This document shows, piece after piece, positions 44,923 through 53,976 of a DNA stretch of 64,000 nucleotides. The DNA lies in contig NZ_FOSC01000008.1 in NCBI RefSeq assembly GCF_900114155.1, positions 1 through 64,000 of the forward strand. Direction: 5' to 3'. The notes below the pieces were generated by a model. The model was not told where the DNA came from. It saw only the letters and a program-made list of their open reading frames with translations, and did no database searches. Each line of letters opens with the position of its first letter. The stretch's first letter is position 1. Position numbers and translations under genes: made by a program. Source of the DNA: Marinobacter persicus. Its GTDB lineage: Bacteria; Pseudomonadota; Gammaproteobacteria; Pseudomonadales; Oleiphilaceae.

Positions 44923-46521
44923 TCAGTTCTCCGCCGCGCGGCCTTTCTGGGGGAAGAGCCCCTTCGGCCGTTTCTGAATGAACAGGATGATGAACACCAG
45001 CACGATGATTTTCGCCAGCACGGCGCCCGCCCAGGGCTCCAGCAGCTGGTTGATGGTGCCCAGCGACAGGCCGGCAATGAGGGTGCCCCAGAGGTTACCC
45101 ACGCCGCCGAAGACCACGACCATGAACGAGTCGATGATGTAGTTCTGGCCCAGGTTCGGGCCCACGTTGGTGAGCTGCGACAGTGCCACGCCGGCCAGGC
45201 CCGCCACGCCGGAGCCCAGGGCGAAGGTGAGGATGTCCACTTTGGTGGCTTTGATGCCCATGGAACGGGCCATGGCGCGGTTCTGGGTAACGGCGCGCAC
45301 GTCCAGGCCCAGGCGGGTCCGGCGCATGATCATCATCAGCGCGGCAAACACGATCAGGGCGAAGGCCATCACGTAGAGCCGGTTCAGGGTGAGGGAGAGC
45401 GCGTCGTTGATCACCAGCGAGCCGCTCATCCATTCCGGGGTCACCACGGTGCGGTTCTGCGGGGAGATCACGGTGCGCACCAGCTGCTGCAGAATCAGGC
45501 TGATGCCGAAGGTGGCCAGCAGGGTTTCCAGCGGGCGGCCCTTGAGGTGCTGGATCACGCTGCGTTCGATAATGATGCCGGCAATGGCCGCCACCAGGAA
45601 GCCGGCGGGGATGGACAGCAACAGGGCAAGGCCCGGCTGGCCCGGTAACAACTGCTGCACGCCCCAGGTGGTGTAGGCCCCGAGCATGATCAGCTCGCCG
45701 TGGGCCATGTTGATCACGCCCATCACGCCAAAGGTGATGGCCAGGCCAATGGCCGCCAGCACCAGCACCGAGCCCATGGAGAGCCCGAAGTAGAGGGTTT
45801 CGGCGGCTTTATTGAGTTTCAGCTTCTGTTCAATGCTGGCCAGGGCCTTGTTGGCGGCCTCGGCCAGTTGGGAATTGTCACTGGCAGCGGCGTTGTTCAG
45901 CGCTGCACGGGCGCGGGAGTGCAGGCTACCGGCCAGCACTTCCACGGCTTCAATGTCGCCCTGCTCCACCCTGTAGATGGCCAGAGCGGCTTCAATTCGG
46001 TCACGGACGGCGGCGCTTTCCTCTTTCTCCAGTCGCGCTTCCAAGGGTGCCACCAGAGCGGCATCTACCTTGCCCATCATGTCCCGTGCGGAGGCTTCAC
46101 GCACGTCCGGGTCGGCCGCGTTCAGGTCCAGCATCGCCATGATGCCTTCCAGCTTGCCCCGTATGGCGTTATTGATCGCCACGCGGTCCAGCTTACGGCG
46201 AGACATCTCGCCCAGGTTTTCCCCGGTCAGCGGGTCGGCAATTTCCCAGTCCCGGCCCCGGTTGTTCAGCACCAGCACCACCTGGCCGGTGTCTTTGATC
46301 CGGCTCAGGCGGTTGTTGCCATAGGCTTCGAGCCAGCCCCTGGCTCTTTCATCACCGCTGTCGACAATGGCATTGATGGCCTCTTCCACCCGGCTTGAGG
46401 GCGCCTCGGCCAGGTTCACCAGCAAGGCTTTGCCCGGATCTTCCTGCGCCATGGCCGGCACCGACACCAGGCACGCCAGGGCAATAAGCAGCGATGTGAG
46501 CGATCGGCGGATGATGCTCAT
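44923..46521 (-). CDS. urtB: Urea ABC transporter permease UrtB
   Basis: A 532-aa protein. A signal peptide and a large N-terminal periplasmic domain of HEAT-like helices (about residues 25-240) precede a LivH-type permease (AIGLAITFGVMGVINMAHGE, RAVTQNRAMARSMGI, VVVFGGVGNLWGTLIAGLSL). The N-terminal domain is characteristic of UrtB and absent from LivH. ATG 46521 (MSIIRRSLTSLLIAL) is chosen over a codon at 46560. Confidence 0.92.
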   Translation of the reverse strand: MSIIRRSLTSLLIALACLVSVPAMAQEDPGKALLVNLAEAPSSRVEEAINAIVDSGDERARGWLEAYGNNRLSRIKDTGQVVLVLNNRGRDWEIADPLTGENLGEMSRRKLDRVAINNAIRGKLEGIMAMLDLNAADPDVREASARDMMGKVDAALVAPLEARLEKEESAAVRDRIEAALAIYRVEQGDIEAVEVLAGSLHSRARAALNNAAASDNSQLAEAANKALASIEQKLKLNKAAETLYFGLSMGSVLVLAAIGLAITFGVMGVINMAHGELIMLGAYTTWGVQQLLPGQPGLALLLSIPAGFLVAAIAGIIIERSVIQHLKGRPLETLLATFGISLILQQLVRTVISPQNRTVVTPEWMSGSLVINDALSLTLNRLYVMAFALIVFAALMMIMRRTRLGLDVRAVTQNRAMARSMGIKATKVDILTFALGSGVAGLAGVALSQLTNVGPNLGQNYIIDSFMVVVFGGVGNLWGTLIAGLSLGTINQLLEPWAGAVLAKIIVLVFIILFIQKRPKGLFPQKGRAAEN

Positions 46522-46557
46522 GAGTGTGTCCTGTCTGTTGAAAAGGGGTTGGGGCAA

Positions 46558-46586
46558 CAATCCGGGGCCACCAGGACCCCGGATTG
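46558..46586 (-). terminator. Intercistronic hairpin between urtA and urtB
   Basis: CAATCCGGGG and CCCCGGATTG form a perfect 10-bp stem with a 9-base loop, 17 bp after the urtA stop. Hairpins here usually weaken read-through or protect the upstream mRNA, so that the binding protein is made in excess over the permease. No T-run follows on the minus strand. Confidence 0.6.
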
Positions 46587-46602
46587 CCTTTGGTACGGCG
46601 TG

Positions 46603-47910
46603 TTATTCAGCTTCCGCCGCCATTTCACCGGAAGAGGCGCCACAGCTGCCCGTTGCGGTGTTGAAGGTTCCGCAGAACATGGGCTTGCGCCAGTCGGCAA
46701 TCATGTCGCGGGAACCCGGCAGGAAGTCGGACCAGGCATCGCCAGCCACGGTGGACGGGGTTTCCCAGACCACGGAGAACTGGCCGTTGTCCTGGATCTC
46801 GCCAATCAGCACCGGCTTGGTGATGTGGTGGTTCGGCATCATGGTGGCGTAGCCGCCGGTCAGGTTCGGTACGCTCACGCCGATGATGGCGTCTTTCACT
46901 TCGTCCACATCGGTGGTGCCGGCTTTCTTCACCGCTTCGATGTACATGTTGAAGCCGATGTAGTGGGCTTCCATCGGGTCGTTGGTGACCACGGTGTCGT
47001 CGCCCTTGTAGTCAATCCAGGCGTCGATGAAGTCCCAGTTGGCGTCGGTGTCCACGCTCATGAAGTAGTTCCACGCGGCCAGGTGACCCACCAGCGGGCC
47101 GGTGTCGATACCGGACAGTTCCTGCTCACCCACGGAGAAAGCCACCACCGGGATGTCGGAGGCGGAGATGCCCTGGTTACCCAGCTCGCGGTAGAACGGC
47201 ACGTTGGCGTCGCCGTTGATGGTGGAAACCACGGCGGTCTTCTTGCCGGCGGAACCGAAGCTCTTGATGTCGGAGACGATGTTCTGCCAGTCGGAGTGAC
47301 CAAACGGCGTGTAGTTGACCATGATGTCTTCGTCAGCCACGCCCTGGTCTTTCAGGTAGGTTTCCAGGATCTTGTTGGTGGTGCGCGGGTAAACATAGTC
47401 GGTGCCCGCCAGCACCCAGCGCTCCACGCCGATTTCATCCTTCAGATAGTTCACCGCCGGAATCGCCTGCTGGTTGGGCGCGGCGCCGGTGTAGAACACG
47501 TTTTCGGAGGATTCTTCACCTTCGTACTGCACCGGGTAGAACAACAGGCCGTTCAGTTCTTCCACCACCGGCAGCACCGATTTGCGGGAAACGGACGTCC
47601 AGTTGCCGAAGATCACGTCCACTTCTTCCTGCGCCAGCAGTTCGCGGGCCTTTTCGGCGAACAGCGGCCAGTCGGAGGCGGGGTCCACCACCACGGCTTC
47701 CAGTTCACGGCCCAGCACGCCGCCTTTCTCGTTCTGCTGTTCGATCAGCATTTCCACGGTGTCTTTCAACACGGTTTCACTGATGGCCATGGTGCCGGAC
47801 AGGGAGTGCAGGATGCCGACCTTGATCGGGTCTTCGGCAGCCACGGAATGCATGGAAACAGAGAGCGCCAGGGCGGAGAGGCCCACTTTCACGTGTTTTT
47901 TAATGCTCAT
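46603..47910 (-). CDS. urtA: Urea-binding protein UrtA
   Basis: The 435-aa periplasmic type I binding protein has a signal peptide (residues 1-25, SMHSVAA-E) and the UrtA pattern: IKVGILHSLSGTMAISE, NWTSVSRKSVLPVVEELNGL, FYPVQYEGEESSENVFYTGA, DYVYPRTTNKILETYLK. It captures urea for UrtBCDE. ATG 47910 follows AAAAAGGACG. It is the first gene of urtABCDE, divergent from the allophanate hydrolase gene. Confidence 0.94.
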   Translation of the reverse strand: MSIKKHVKVGLSALALSVSMHSVAAEDPIKVGILHSLSGTMAISETVLKDTVEMLIEQQNEKGGVLGRELEAVVVDPASDWPLFAEKARELLAQEEVDVIFGNWTSVSRKSVLPVVEELNGLLFYPVQYEGEESSENVFYTGAAPNQQAIPAVNYLKDEIGVERWVLAGTDYVYPRTTNKILETYLKDQGVADEDIMVNYTPFGHSDWQNIVSDIKSFGSAGKKTAVVSTINGDANVPFYRELGNQGISASDIPVVAFSVGEQELSGIDTGPLVGHLAAWNYFMSVDTDANWDFIDAWIDYKGDDTVVTNDPMEAHYIGFNMYIEAVKKAGTTDVDEVKDAIIGVSVPNLTGGYATMMPNHHITKPVLIGEIQDNGQFSVVWETPSTVAGDAWSDFLPGSRDMIADWRKPMFCGTFNTATGSCGASSGEMAAEAE

Positions 47911-48013
47911 GTTGTGCGTCCTTTTTCGTTGGGTCAGGAGTCTTGTAACTCGTAGCCTCCGCTGCATTTGCTGTTCCAACCAAGCCAAAAAGCACCGTAA
48001 AACAATAAATTAA

Positions 48014-48025
48014 CTAGTATACAAG
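48014..48025. promoter_or_regulatory. GntR-like palindrome near the urtA promoter
   Basis: CTAGTATACAAG is one base from the palindrome CTTGTATACAAG. A related site lies at 48213-48224. GntR/FCD regulators often bind GTATAC-centred palindromes, and such a regulator is encoded at 53977. The remaining part of 47911-48248 is AT-rich intergenic DNA. Confidence 0.5.
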
Positions 48026-48096
48026 TATTCGGTGGTGGTAATTCCAGGGATATTCCTCCCGAAACAGGCTCAAATCTGGTGCTATTTTCAGCAATT

Positions 48097-48113
48097 TGCG
48101 CCCAACTGGTGCG
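48097..48113. promoter_or_regulatory. NtrC-like binding site
   Basis: TGCGCC-CAACT-GGTGCG matches the NtrC consensus TGCACC-N5-GGTGCA at 10 of 12 positions. It lies about 80-95 bp upstream of the sigma-54-like promoter at 48191, the usual enhancer distance. Confidence 0.55.
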
Positions 48114-48190
48114 CCGCCAGAATCGCCTGAAATAGGCCAAAACACGATAAATCATGGAATAACAGCAACTTACTTCGAATTTTCCCGGCA

Positions 48191-48205
48191 TGGCATGAGC
48201 CTTGC
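48191..48205 (+). promoter_or_regulatory. Sigma-54-type promoter for allophanate hydrolase/urea carboxylase
   Basis: TGGCATG-AGCC-TTGC fits TGGCACG-N4-TTGC with one mismatch and exact -24/-12 spacing. It reads toward the gene at 48249, giving a 5' leader of about 30 bases. Nitrogen-limited expression is expected. I found no equally good site for urtA. Confidence 0.7.
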
Positions 48206-48212
48206 GATTGAT

Positions 48213-48224
48213 CATGTATACAAG
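48213..48224. promoter_or_regulatory. GntR-like palindrome over the transcription start
   Basis: CATGTATACAAG differs from CTTGTATACAAG at two bases and covers the expected start point of the sigma-54 promoter, a position suited to repression. It shares GTATACAAG with the site at 48014-48025. Confidence 0.5.
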
Positions 48225-48248
48225 ATTAATCAAGCGTGAGGACACACC

Positions 48249-50072
48249 ATGCCAACCACCCTCGGATGGACCATTGCTGACTGGCAGCAGGCGTATAAGG
48301 AAGGCGCCCGGCCAGAGGAACTGCTTCGCCCGCTTATCGGGCAGTTAGAGGAAGACGACCCGGCCTGGATTGCCCGGCTCTCAGAAGACGGGCTGACCAA
48401 GGCGCTGGCCGAGCTGGCCAACAAACTGGAAGCCGCCGGCGGCGAACTGGAACAGCTGCCCCTCTACGGTGTGCCCTTCGCCGCCAAAGACAACATTGAT
48501 GCCCTCGGCTTCAACACCACCGCCGCCTGCCCGGCCTACGCCTACGCTCCCGAACAGGACGCCGCCGTTATCCGCAAACTGAAAGCCGCCGGCGCCATCC
48601 TGGTGGGCAAGACCAACCTGGACCAGTTCGCCACCGGCCTGGTGGGCACTCGCTCACCCTATGGCGCAGTGCCAAACAGTTTTAACCCCGAAATCATCAG
48701 CGGCGGTTCCAGTTCCGGTTCCGCCTCGGTGGTGGCCCGTGGCCTGGTGCCCTTTGCCCTGGGCACCGACACCGCCGGTTCCGGCCGGGTGCCGGCGGGC
48801 CTCAACAATCTGGTGGGGCTGAAACCCACCAAGGGCTGGTTCAGCATTGATGGCGTGGTGCCGGCCTGTAAGTCGCTGGATTGTGTGTCGGTGTTTGGTC
48901 TCACCGTTAATGATGCCGCTCTGGTGGCGGACACCATGGGCGGTTTCGAGCCGGGCGATGCGTTTTCCCGTAAAGTTCCAGCGGCCCTGCCCCTGGATGC
49001 CCCGGCCATTCGCCGCCCCGGGCCGGTGCAACGCCTGGGTATTCCCGAAGCCCCGCTGTTCCACGGCGATCAGCAGGCCGAGGCAGCCTGGAACACCGCC
49101 CTCAGCCAGTGGCGACAGTTGGACACCGCCGGCGTGGAACTGGTGCCGCTGGACTTCTCCCCCCTGCTGGAACTCGCCGCCCTGTTGTACGAAGGCCCCT
49201 GGGTGGCCGAGCGCCATGCCGCCGTGGAAGGGTTTATGGCGAACCACGCCGCCGACATGAACGACACTGTGCGCAGCATCATCGGCAACGCCGACAAGTT
49301 CACCGCCACCGACACCTTCAAGGCCCGGTACCGCAAGAAAGAACTGCTGCGCGAAATTGATGAGCTGCTGGCCGAGGTGGATGGCCTGCTGGTGCCCACG
49401 GCACCCACCGCACCCAGCATCGAGGCGGTGAACGCCGACCCGGTGACTCTCAACAGCCAGCTTGGCACCTACACCAACTTCGTGAACCTGGCGGATTTCT
49501 GCGCCCTGGCGGTGCCCGCCGGTTTCCGCGACGACGGCCTGCCCTTCGGCGTGACCCTGATCTCCGGTGCCTGGAAAGACCGTGAGCTTCAGGCCCTGGC
49601 CAGCCAGTGGTTGAACGCCCATCCCACTTCCCTGGGCGCCACCGACAAACCTCGCCCGGCCGAAGTCGTCACTCCCCGGCAAGCAGTACCCACGATAAAA
49701 GTAGCGGTAGTGGGCGCTCACCTATCCGGCATGCCGCTGAACACCCAGCTCACCGAACGCCGGGCCAGATTACTGGAGCAAACCACCACATCCCCCAACT
49801 ACCGCTTGTACGCCCTGCCCAACACCACACCGCCCAAGCCGGGCCTTCAGCGCAATGAAACCAACGGCACGGACATCATCCTGGAGGTCTGGGAAATGCC
49901 CGCTTCGGAATTCGGTTCCTTCGTGGATCTGATTCCCGCGCCCCTGGGCATCGGCAACGTGGAGCTGGCCGATGGCCGCTGGGTCAACGGCTTCATTTGT
50001 GAAGGCTACGGCCTGGACGGCGCCCGCGACGTGACCGAATTCGGCGGCTGGCGCGCCTTCATCCATTCCTGA
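48249..50072 (+). CDS. atzF: Allophanate hydrolase
   Basis: A 607-aa amidase-signature enzyme that converts allophanate to CO2 and ammonia, the second step of urea amidolysis. The triad is visible as Lys80 (PFAAKDN), Ser154 (ISGGSSSG) and Ser178 (DTAGSGR), with the same spacing as AtzF. Residues after about 480 form the C-terminal domain (VAVVGAHLSGMPLNTQL, ending EFGGWRAFIHS) that acts in the decarboxylation half. Full length for the family. It is first in the operon, with urea carboxylase 91 bp downstream. Confidence 0.93.
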   Translation: MPTTLGWTIADWQQAYKEGARPEELLRPLIGQLEEDDPAWIARLSEDGLTKALAELANKLEAAGGELEQLPLYGVPFAAKDNIDALGFNTTAACPAYAYAPEQDAAVIRKLKAAGAILVGKTNLDQFATGLVGTRSPYGAVPNSFNPEIISGGSSSGSASVVARGLVPFALGTDTAGSGRVPAGLNNLVGLKPTKGWFSIDGVVPACKSLDCVSVFGLTVNDAALVADTMGGFEPGDAFSRKVPAALPLDAPAIRRPGPVQRLGIPEAPLFHGDQQAEAAWNTALSQWRQLDTAGVELVPLDFSPLLELAALLYEGPWVAERHAAVEGFMANHAADMNDTVRSIIGNADKFTATDTFKARYRKKELLREIDELLAEVDGLLVPTAPTAPSIEAVNADPVTLNSQLGTYTNFVNLADFCALAVPAGFRDDGLPFGVTLISGAWKDRELQALASQWLNAHPTSLGATDKPRPAEVVTPRQAVPTIKVAVVGAHLSGMPLNTQLTERRARLLEQTTTSPNYRLYALPNTTPPKPGLQRNETNGTDIILEVWEMPASEFGSFVDLIPAPLGIGNVELADGRWVNGFICEGYGLDGARDVTEFGGWRAFIHS

Positions 50073-50082
50073 TTCCTGAAAT

Positions 50083-50143
50083 GGGGTCGGGTCCGGGGTC
50101 GGGTACGGGGTCAGACCCCGGACCCGACCCCGGACCCGACCCC
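50083..50143. repeat. Very stable 30-bp hairpin between allophanate hydrolase and urea carboxylase genes
   Basis: The left arm (50083-50112) and right arm (50114-50143) pair at 29 of 30 positions with a one-base nominal loop. Each arm is built from a tandem GGGGTCGGGTCC unit. It lies in the 91-bp gap between two genes that must be made together. It may attenuate or stabilise the message, or be a mobile palindromic unit. Confidence 0.85.
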
Positions 50144-50163
50144 AAGATGTGGAGATTGTTGAT

Positions 50164-53100
50164 ATGTTTAGTAAAGTTCTGATCGCCAACCGGGGCGAAA
50201 TCGCTGTTCGCACCATTCGCACCCTCAAGGCCATGGGCGTGGGCAGTGTGGCCGTGCATTCCCATGAAGACCGCCACAGCCTGCACGTAACCAACGCCGA
50301 CGAAGCCGTGGCCCTGACCGGCAACGGCGCCAGTGAAACCTACCTGGACACCGCCCAGATCCTGGCCGCCGCGAAACAGACCGGCGCCGAGGCCATCATT
50401 CCCGGTTATGGTTTTCTGTCGGAAAACGCCGATTTCGCCGAGGCCTGCGAGGCCGACGGCATTGCCTTCATTGGCCCCACCCCGGAGCAGATGCGCGAGT
50501 TCGGCCTGAAGCACCGGGCCCGGGAACTGGCCGAAGCCGCAGGCGTGCCCCTGGCCCCGGGCAGTGGCTTGCTGGAAAGCCGGGAGGAAGCCCTGCAAAC
50601 CGCCGAACGCCTGGGTTACCCGGTGATGCTGAAAAGCACCGCTGGCGGGGGCGGCATCGGCCTCACCCGCTGTAATAGCGAAAGCGAGCTGCGCGAGGCC
50701 TTTGAAACCGTGCGCCGCCAGGGCCAGAGCTTCTTCAACGACAGCGGCGTGTTTCTGGAGCGCTTCATCGCCCGCGCCCGTCATGTGGAAGTGCAGATCT
50801 TCGGTGATGGCGAAGGCAACGTGGTGGCCCTGGGTGAACGGGACTGCTCCCTGCAGCGCCGTAACCAGAAGGTGGTGGAGGAAACCCCGGCCCCCAACCT
50901 GCCGGCCGACACTCGCCAGAACATGCTGGACGCCGCCGTGTCCCTCGGCCAGTCGGTGAACTATCGCTCCGCCGGTACCGTGGAGTACATCTATGACGCC
51001 GACCGGGACGAGTTCTATTTCCTGGAAGTGAACACCCGCTTACAGGTGGAGCACCCGGTTACCGAGTCGGTCACCGGGCTGGACCTGATTGAGTGGATGC
51101 TGAAAATCGCCGCCGGCGAAAGCCCGGACCTGACGAACTTCGAGCCCACCCTGAACGGCGCTTCCATGGAAGTGCGCATCTACGCCGAAGACCCGCTGAA
51201 GGACTTCCAGCCCTCGCCCGGCGAGCTGACCGACGTGCACTGGCCGGAAGACGGCGTGCGCATCGACACCTGGGTGGAAAACGGCAGCGAGGTGTCCGCC
51301 CACTACGACCCGATGATCGCCAAGCTGATCGTCCACGGCAACGACCGCGCCGACGCCCTCGCCAGACTGAAAACCGCCCTGGCCGAAACCCGGCTGATGG
51401 GCATTGCCACCAACCTGGATTACCTCCGCCAGGTGGTGGCCCAGCCCAGCTTCGCCGAGGGCATTGTCTCCACCCGCGCACTGGAAAGCTTCGAATTCCG
51501 GCCCTCGGTGGCGGAAATCGTCAAACCCGGCACCTACACCACAGTGCAGGACTACCCAGGCCGCGTAGGCTACTGGAACATCGGCGTGCCGCCCAGCGGC
51601 CCCATGGACGACTACGCCTTCCGCCTGGCCAACCGCATTGTCGGTAACCACAACGACGCCGCCGGGCTGGAAGCCACGCTGATCGGCCCCAGCCTGAAGT
51701 TCCACAAGGACGCCGTGGTGGCCCTGACCGGCGCGCTGACCGAAGCCACCCTGGACGACCAGCCAGTGGCATTCTGGAAGCCCATCACCGTGAAAGCCGG
51801 GCAGGTGCTGGCCGTGGGCAAGGCCATCAAGGGCTGTCGCACCTACCTGGCGGTGCGCGGCGGCTTTGACGTGCCGGTGTACCTGGGCAGCCGCTCCACC
51901 TTCGCCCTTGGCCAGTTCGGCGGCCACGGCGGCCGGCCCCTGCGCCCCGGCGACATGCTGGGCATCAGCCAGCTGGAACTGCCCGCCTGCACCACCCCGG
52001 GCCCAACCCACGACCCGGCCCCGGCGGACCCGGACCTGATCCCGGACTACCCGGACCACTGGGAAATCGGCGTGCTCTATGGCCCCCACGGCGCGCCGGA
52101 TTTCTTCAGCGAAGAGTCTATCGAGAAGTTCTTCGAGCAGGACTGGGAGGTGCACTACAACTCCAACCGCCTGGGCATTCGCCTGAACGGCCCAAAGCCG
52201 GAATTCACCCGGGAAGACGGCGGCGAGGCCGGTCTGCACCCCTCCAACATTCACGACACCGAATACGCCATCGGCTCGATCAACTTTACCGGCGACATGC
52301 CGGTGATCCTCACCAAGGACGGCCCCAGCCTGGGCGGGTTCGTGTGCCCGGTGACCATCGCCAAGGCGGAGCTATGGAAAGTCGGCCAGGTGAAACCCGG
52401 CGACACCATCCGCTTCGTGCCGATTGACTACGACACTGCCGTGGAACTCTCCGAGCGCCAGGAACTGGCGGTGAAAAGCCTGATGGCGCCACCGACCGTT
52501 GAACTCGAGACCCCTGCCCTCGAACCGGTGAACGATTTGTCCGCCACCATCCTGGCCCACCTGCCGGAAACCAACGGGCGGCCGGAGGTGACCTACCGCC
52601 AGGCCGGCGACCAGTACATCCTGCTGGAATACGGCCCGAACGTGATGGAACTGGGGTTCCGCCTGCGGATTCATGCGTTGATGGAGGCCATCGCCGATGT
52701 GCAACCCAATGGCCTGCTGGAACTGTCGCCGGGCGTGCGCTCCCTGCAGTTGCGCTACGATTCGCGCATCCTGCCCCAGCCGGCCCTGATGGAATACCTG
52801 CTGGACCTGGAAGGCACCCTGCCGGCCACCGATGAACTGAAAGTGCGCAGCCGCGTGATTCACCTGCCCATGGCCTTTGAAGACAGCGCCACCCTGGAAG
52901 CCGTGGACAAGTACCGCCAGTCGGTACGGGACACCGCGCCCTGGCTGCCCAACAACGTGGACTTTATCCAGCGCATCAATGGCCTGAAAGAACGGGAACA
53001 GGTGAAGGAGGTGGTCTACAACGCCCGTTACCTGGTGCTGGGCCTGGGGGATGTTTACCTGGGCGCCCCCTGCGCCGTGCCGCTGGATCCGCGCCACCGT

Positions 53101-53796
53101 TTGCTCACCTCCAAGTACAACCCGGCCCGGACCTACACCGCCGAGGGCACCGTGGGCATTGGCGGGGTGTACATGTGTATCTACGGCATGGACTCCCCCG
53201 GCGGCTACCAGCTGGTGGGTCGGACCCTGCCGATCTGGAACAAGTACCTGAAGAACCCGCAGTTTGCCGAGGGCGCGCCCTGGCTGCTGCGCTTCTTCGA
53301 CCAGGTGTGCTACTACCCGGTCAGCGAAAAAGAGCTGACAGAGATGCGCGATCAGTTCCGGGCCGGTAAGCTGACCATCAAAATCGAGGAAGAAACCTTC
53401 GACCTCAAATCCCACCAGGCCTTCCTGGATGCCAACGCCGACTCCATCAGCGACTTTCGCAAGATGCAGCAGGCGGCCTACGCTGAGGAGGTGGCCCTGT
53501 GGAAGGAAAGCGAGGCCGAAGAGCTCGACCGTTTGGCCAAGGCGCCACCAAAACCGGATGTTTCTGATCTGGAACAATTCGGCGAGCTGATCAGCGCGGA
53601 GATTGCCGGTAACATCTGGAAATGCCTGGTGAAGCCCGGCGACACCGTGGCCGAGGGCGACCCGCTGGTGATCGTGGAAGCCATGAAAATGGAGTTCGAG
53701 GTGAATGCCACGCAAGCGGGCAAGATCAGCGCCCTGCACGTGGAGGCCGGCAAGGCAGTCACTCCCGGGGAGCCGTTGCTGAGTATAGAGGTTTAA
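50164..53796 (+). CDS. uca: Urea carboxylase (biotin-dependent)
   Basis: A 1210-aa single-chain enzyme that carboxylates urea to allophanate with ATP and bicarbonate. Domain order: biotin carboxylase (residues 1-450; KVLIANRGEIAVRTIR, STAGGGGIGLTRC, VNTRLQVEHPVTE), a KipA/KipI-like carboxyltransferase (TVQDYPGRVGYWNIGVPPSG onward), and a C-terminal biotinyl domain with the biotin lysine in VEAMKMEFEV (about Lys1175). ATG 50164 has GGAG upstream. The UAAP1/UAAP2 genes that accompany many guanidine-type carboxylases are absent, which favours urea as substrate. Confidence 0.92.
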   Translation: MFSKVLIANRGEIAVRTIRTLKAMGVGSVAVHSHEDRHSLHVTNADEAVALTGNGASETYLDTAQILAAAKQTGAEAIIPGYGFLSENADFAEACEADGIAFIGPTPEQMREFGLKHRARELAEAAGVPLAPGSGLLESREEALQTAERLGYPVMLKSTAGGGGIGLTRCNSESELREAFETVRRQGQSFFNDSGVFLERFIARARHVEVQIFGDGEGNVVALGERDCSLQRRNQKVVEETPAPNLPADTRQNMLDAAVSLGQSVNYRSAGTVEYIYDADRDEFYFLEVNTRLQVEHPVTESVTGLDLIEWMLKIAAGESPDLTNFEPTLNGASMEVRIYAEDPLKDFQPSPGELTDVHWPEDGVRIDTWVENGSEVSAHYDPMIAKLIVHGNDRADALARLKTALAETRLMGIATNLDYLRQVVAQPSFAEGIVSTRALESFEFRPSVAEIVKPGTYTTVQDYPGRVGYWNIGVPPSGPMDDYAFRLANRIVGNHNDAAGLEATLIGPSLKFHKDAVVALTGALTEATLDDQPVAFWKPITVKAGQVLAVGKAIKGCRTYLAVRGGFDVPVYLGSRSTFALGQFGGHGGRPLRPGDMLGISQLELPACTTPGPTHDPAPADPDLIPDYPDHWEIGVLYGPHGAPDFFSEESIEKFFEQDWEVHYNSNRLGIRLNGPKPEFTREDGGEAGLHPSNIHDTEYAIGSINFTGDMPVILTKDGPSLGGFVCPVTIAKAELWKVGQVKPGDTIRFVPIDYDTAVELSERQELAVKSLMAPPTVELETPALEPVNDLSATILAHLPETNGRPEVTYRQAGDQYILLEYGPNVMELGFRLRIHALMEAIADVQPNGLLELSPGVRSLQLRYDSRILPQPALMEYLLDLEGTLPATDELKVRSRVIHLPMAFEDSATLEAVDKYRQSVRDTAPWLPNNVDFIQRINGLKEREQVKEVVYNARYLVLGLGDVYLGAPCAVPLDPRHRLLTSKYNPARTYTAEGTVGIGGVYMCIYGMDSPGGYQLVGRTLPIWNKYLKNPQFAEGAPWLLRFFDQVCYYPVSEKELTEMRDQFRAGKLTIKIEEETFDLKSHQAFLDANADSISDFRKMQQAAYAEEVALWKESEAEELDRLAKAPPKPDVSDLEQFGELISAEIAGNIWKCLVKPGDTVAEGDPLVIVEAMKMEFEVNATQAGKISALHVEAGKAVTPGEPLLSIEV

Positions 53797-53799
53797 CGC

Positions 53800-53966
53800 A
53801 ACCCACTCTCCCCCTGCCCCTCTCCCGCGAGGGGAGAGGGGTGCAAAATGCCCTAACCCAACAGAGGCTTCATAAATTAACTCTGCCTCGCGGGAGAGAG
53901 GTGCAAAAAGCTTCACACATTAACTCCCTCTCCCCTCGCGGGAGAGGGCCGGGGAGAGGGGGAAAG
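53800..53966. repeat. Cluster of palindromic REP-like units
   Basis: Three related blocks of CCTCTCCCGCGAGGGGAGAG type occur in 167 bp, two followed by GGTGCAAAA. Each can fold as a CCTCTCCC/GGGAGAGG hairpin. They fill the gap between urea carboxylase and the GntR gene. These are ordinary extragenic repeats, possibly acting as a transcription stop. Confidence 0.75.
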
Positions 53967-53976
53967 GACCCAGACA

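Noticed and set aside
47911..48010. Sigma-54 promoter on the minus strand for urtA
   Set aside because: TTGGCTTGGTTGG has the wrong spacing for -24/-12, so I do not claim it.
47911..48248. Guanidine or other riboswitch in front of the carboxylase operon
   Set aside because: The expected leader after the sigma-54 promoter is only about 30 bases, too short for an aptamer, and no paired structure was seen.
52372..53916. 514-aa open frame antisense to urea carboxylase (and a 404-aa one at 51040-52254)
   Set aside because: Both lie opposite a well-supported gene, have Gly/His/Gln-rich composition typical of high-GC shadow frames and show no domain.
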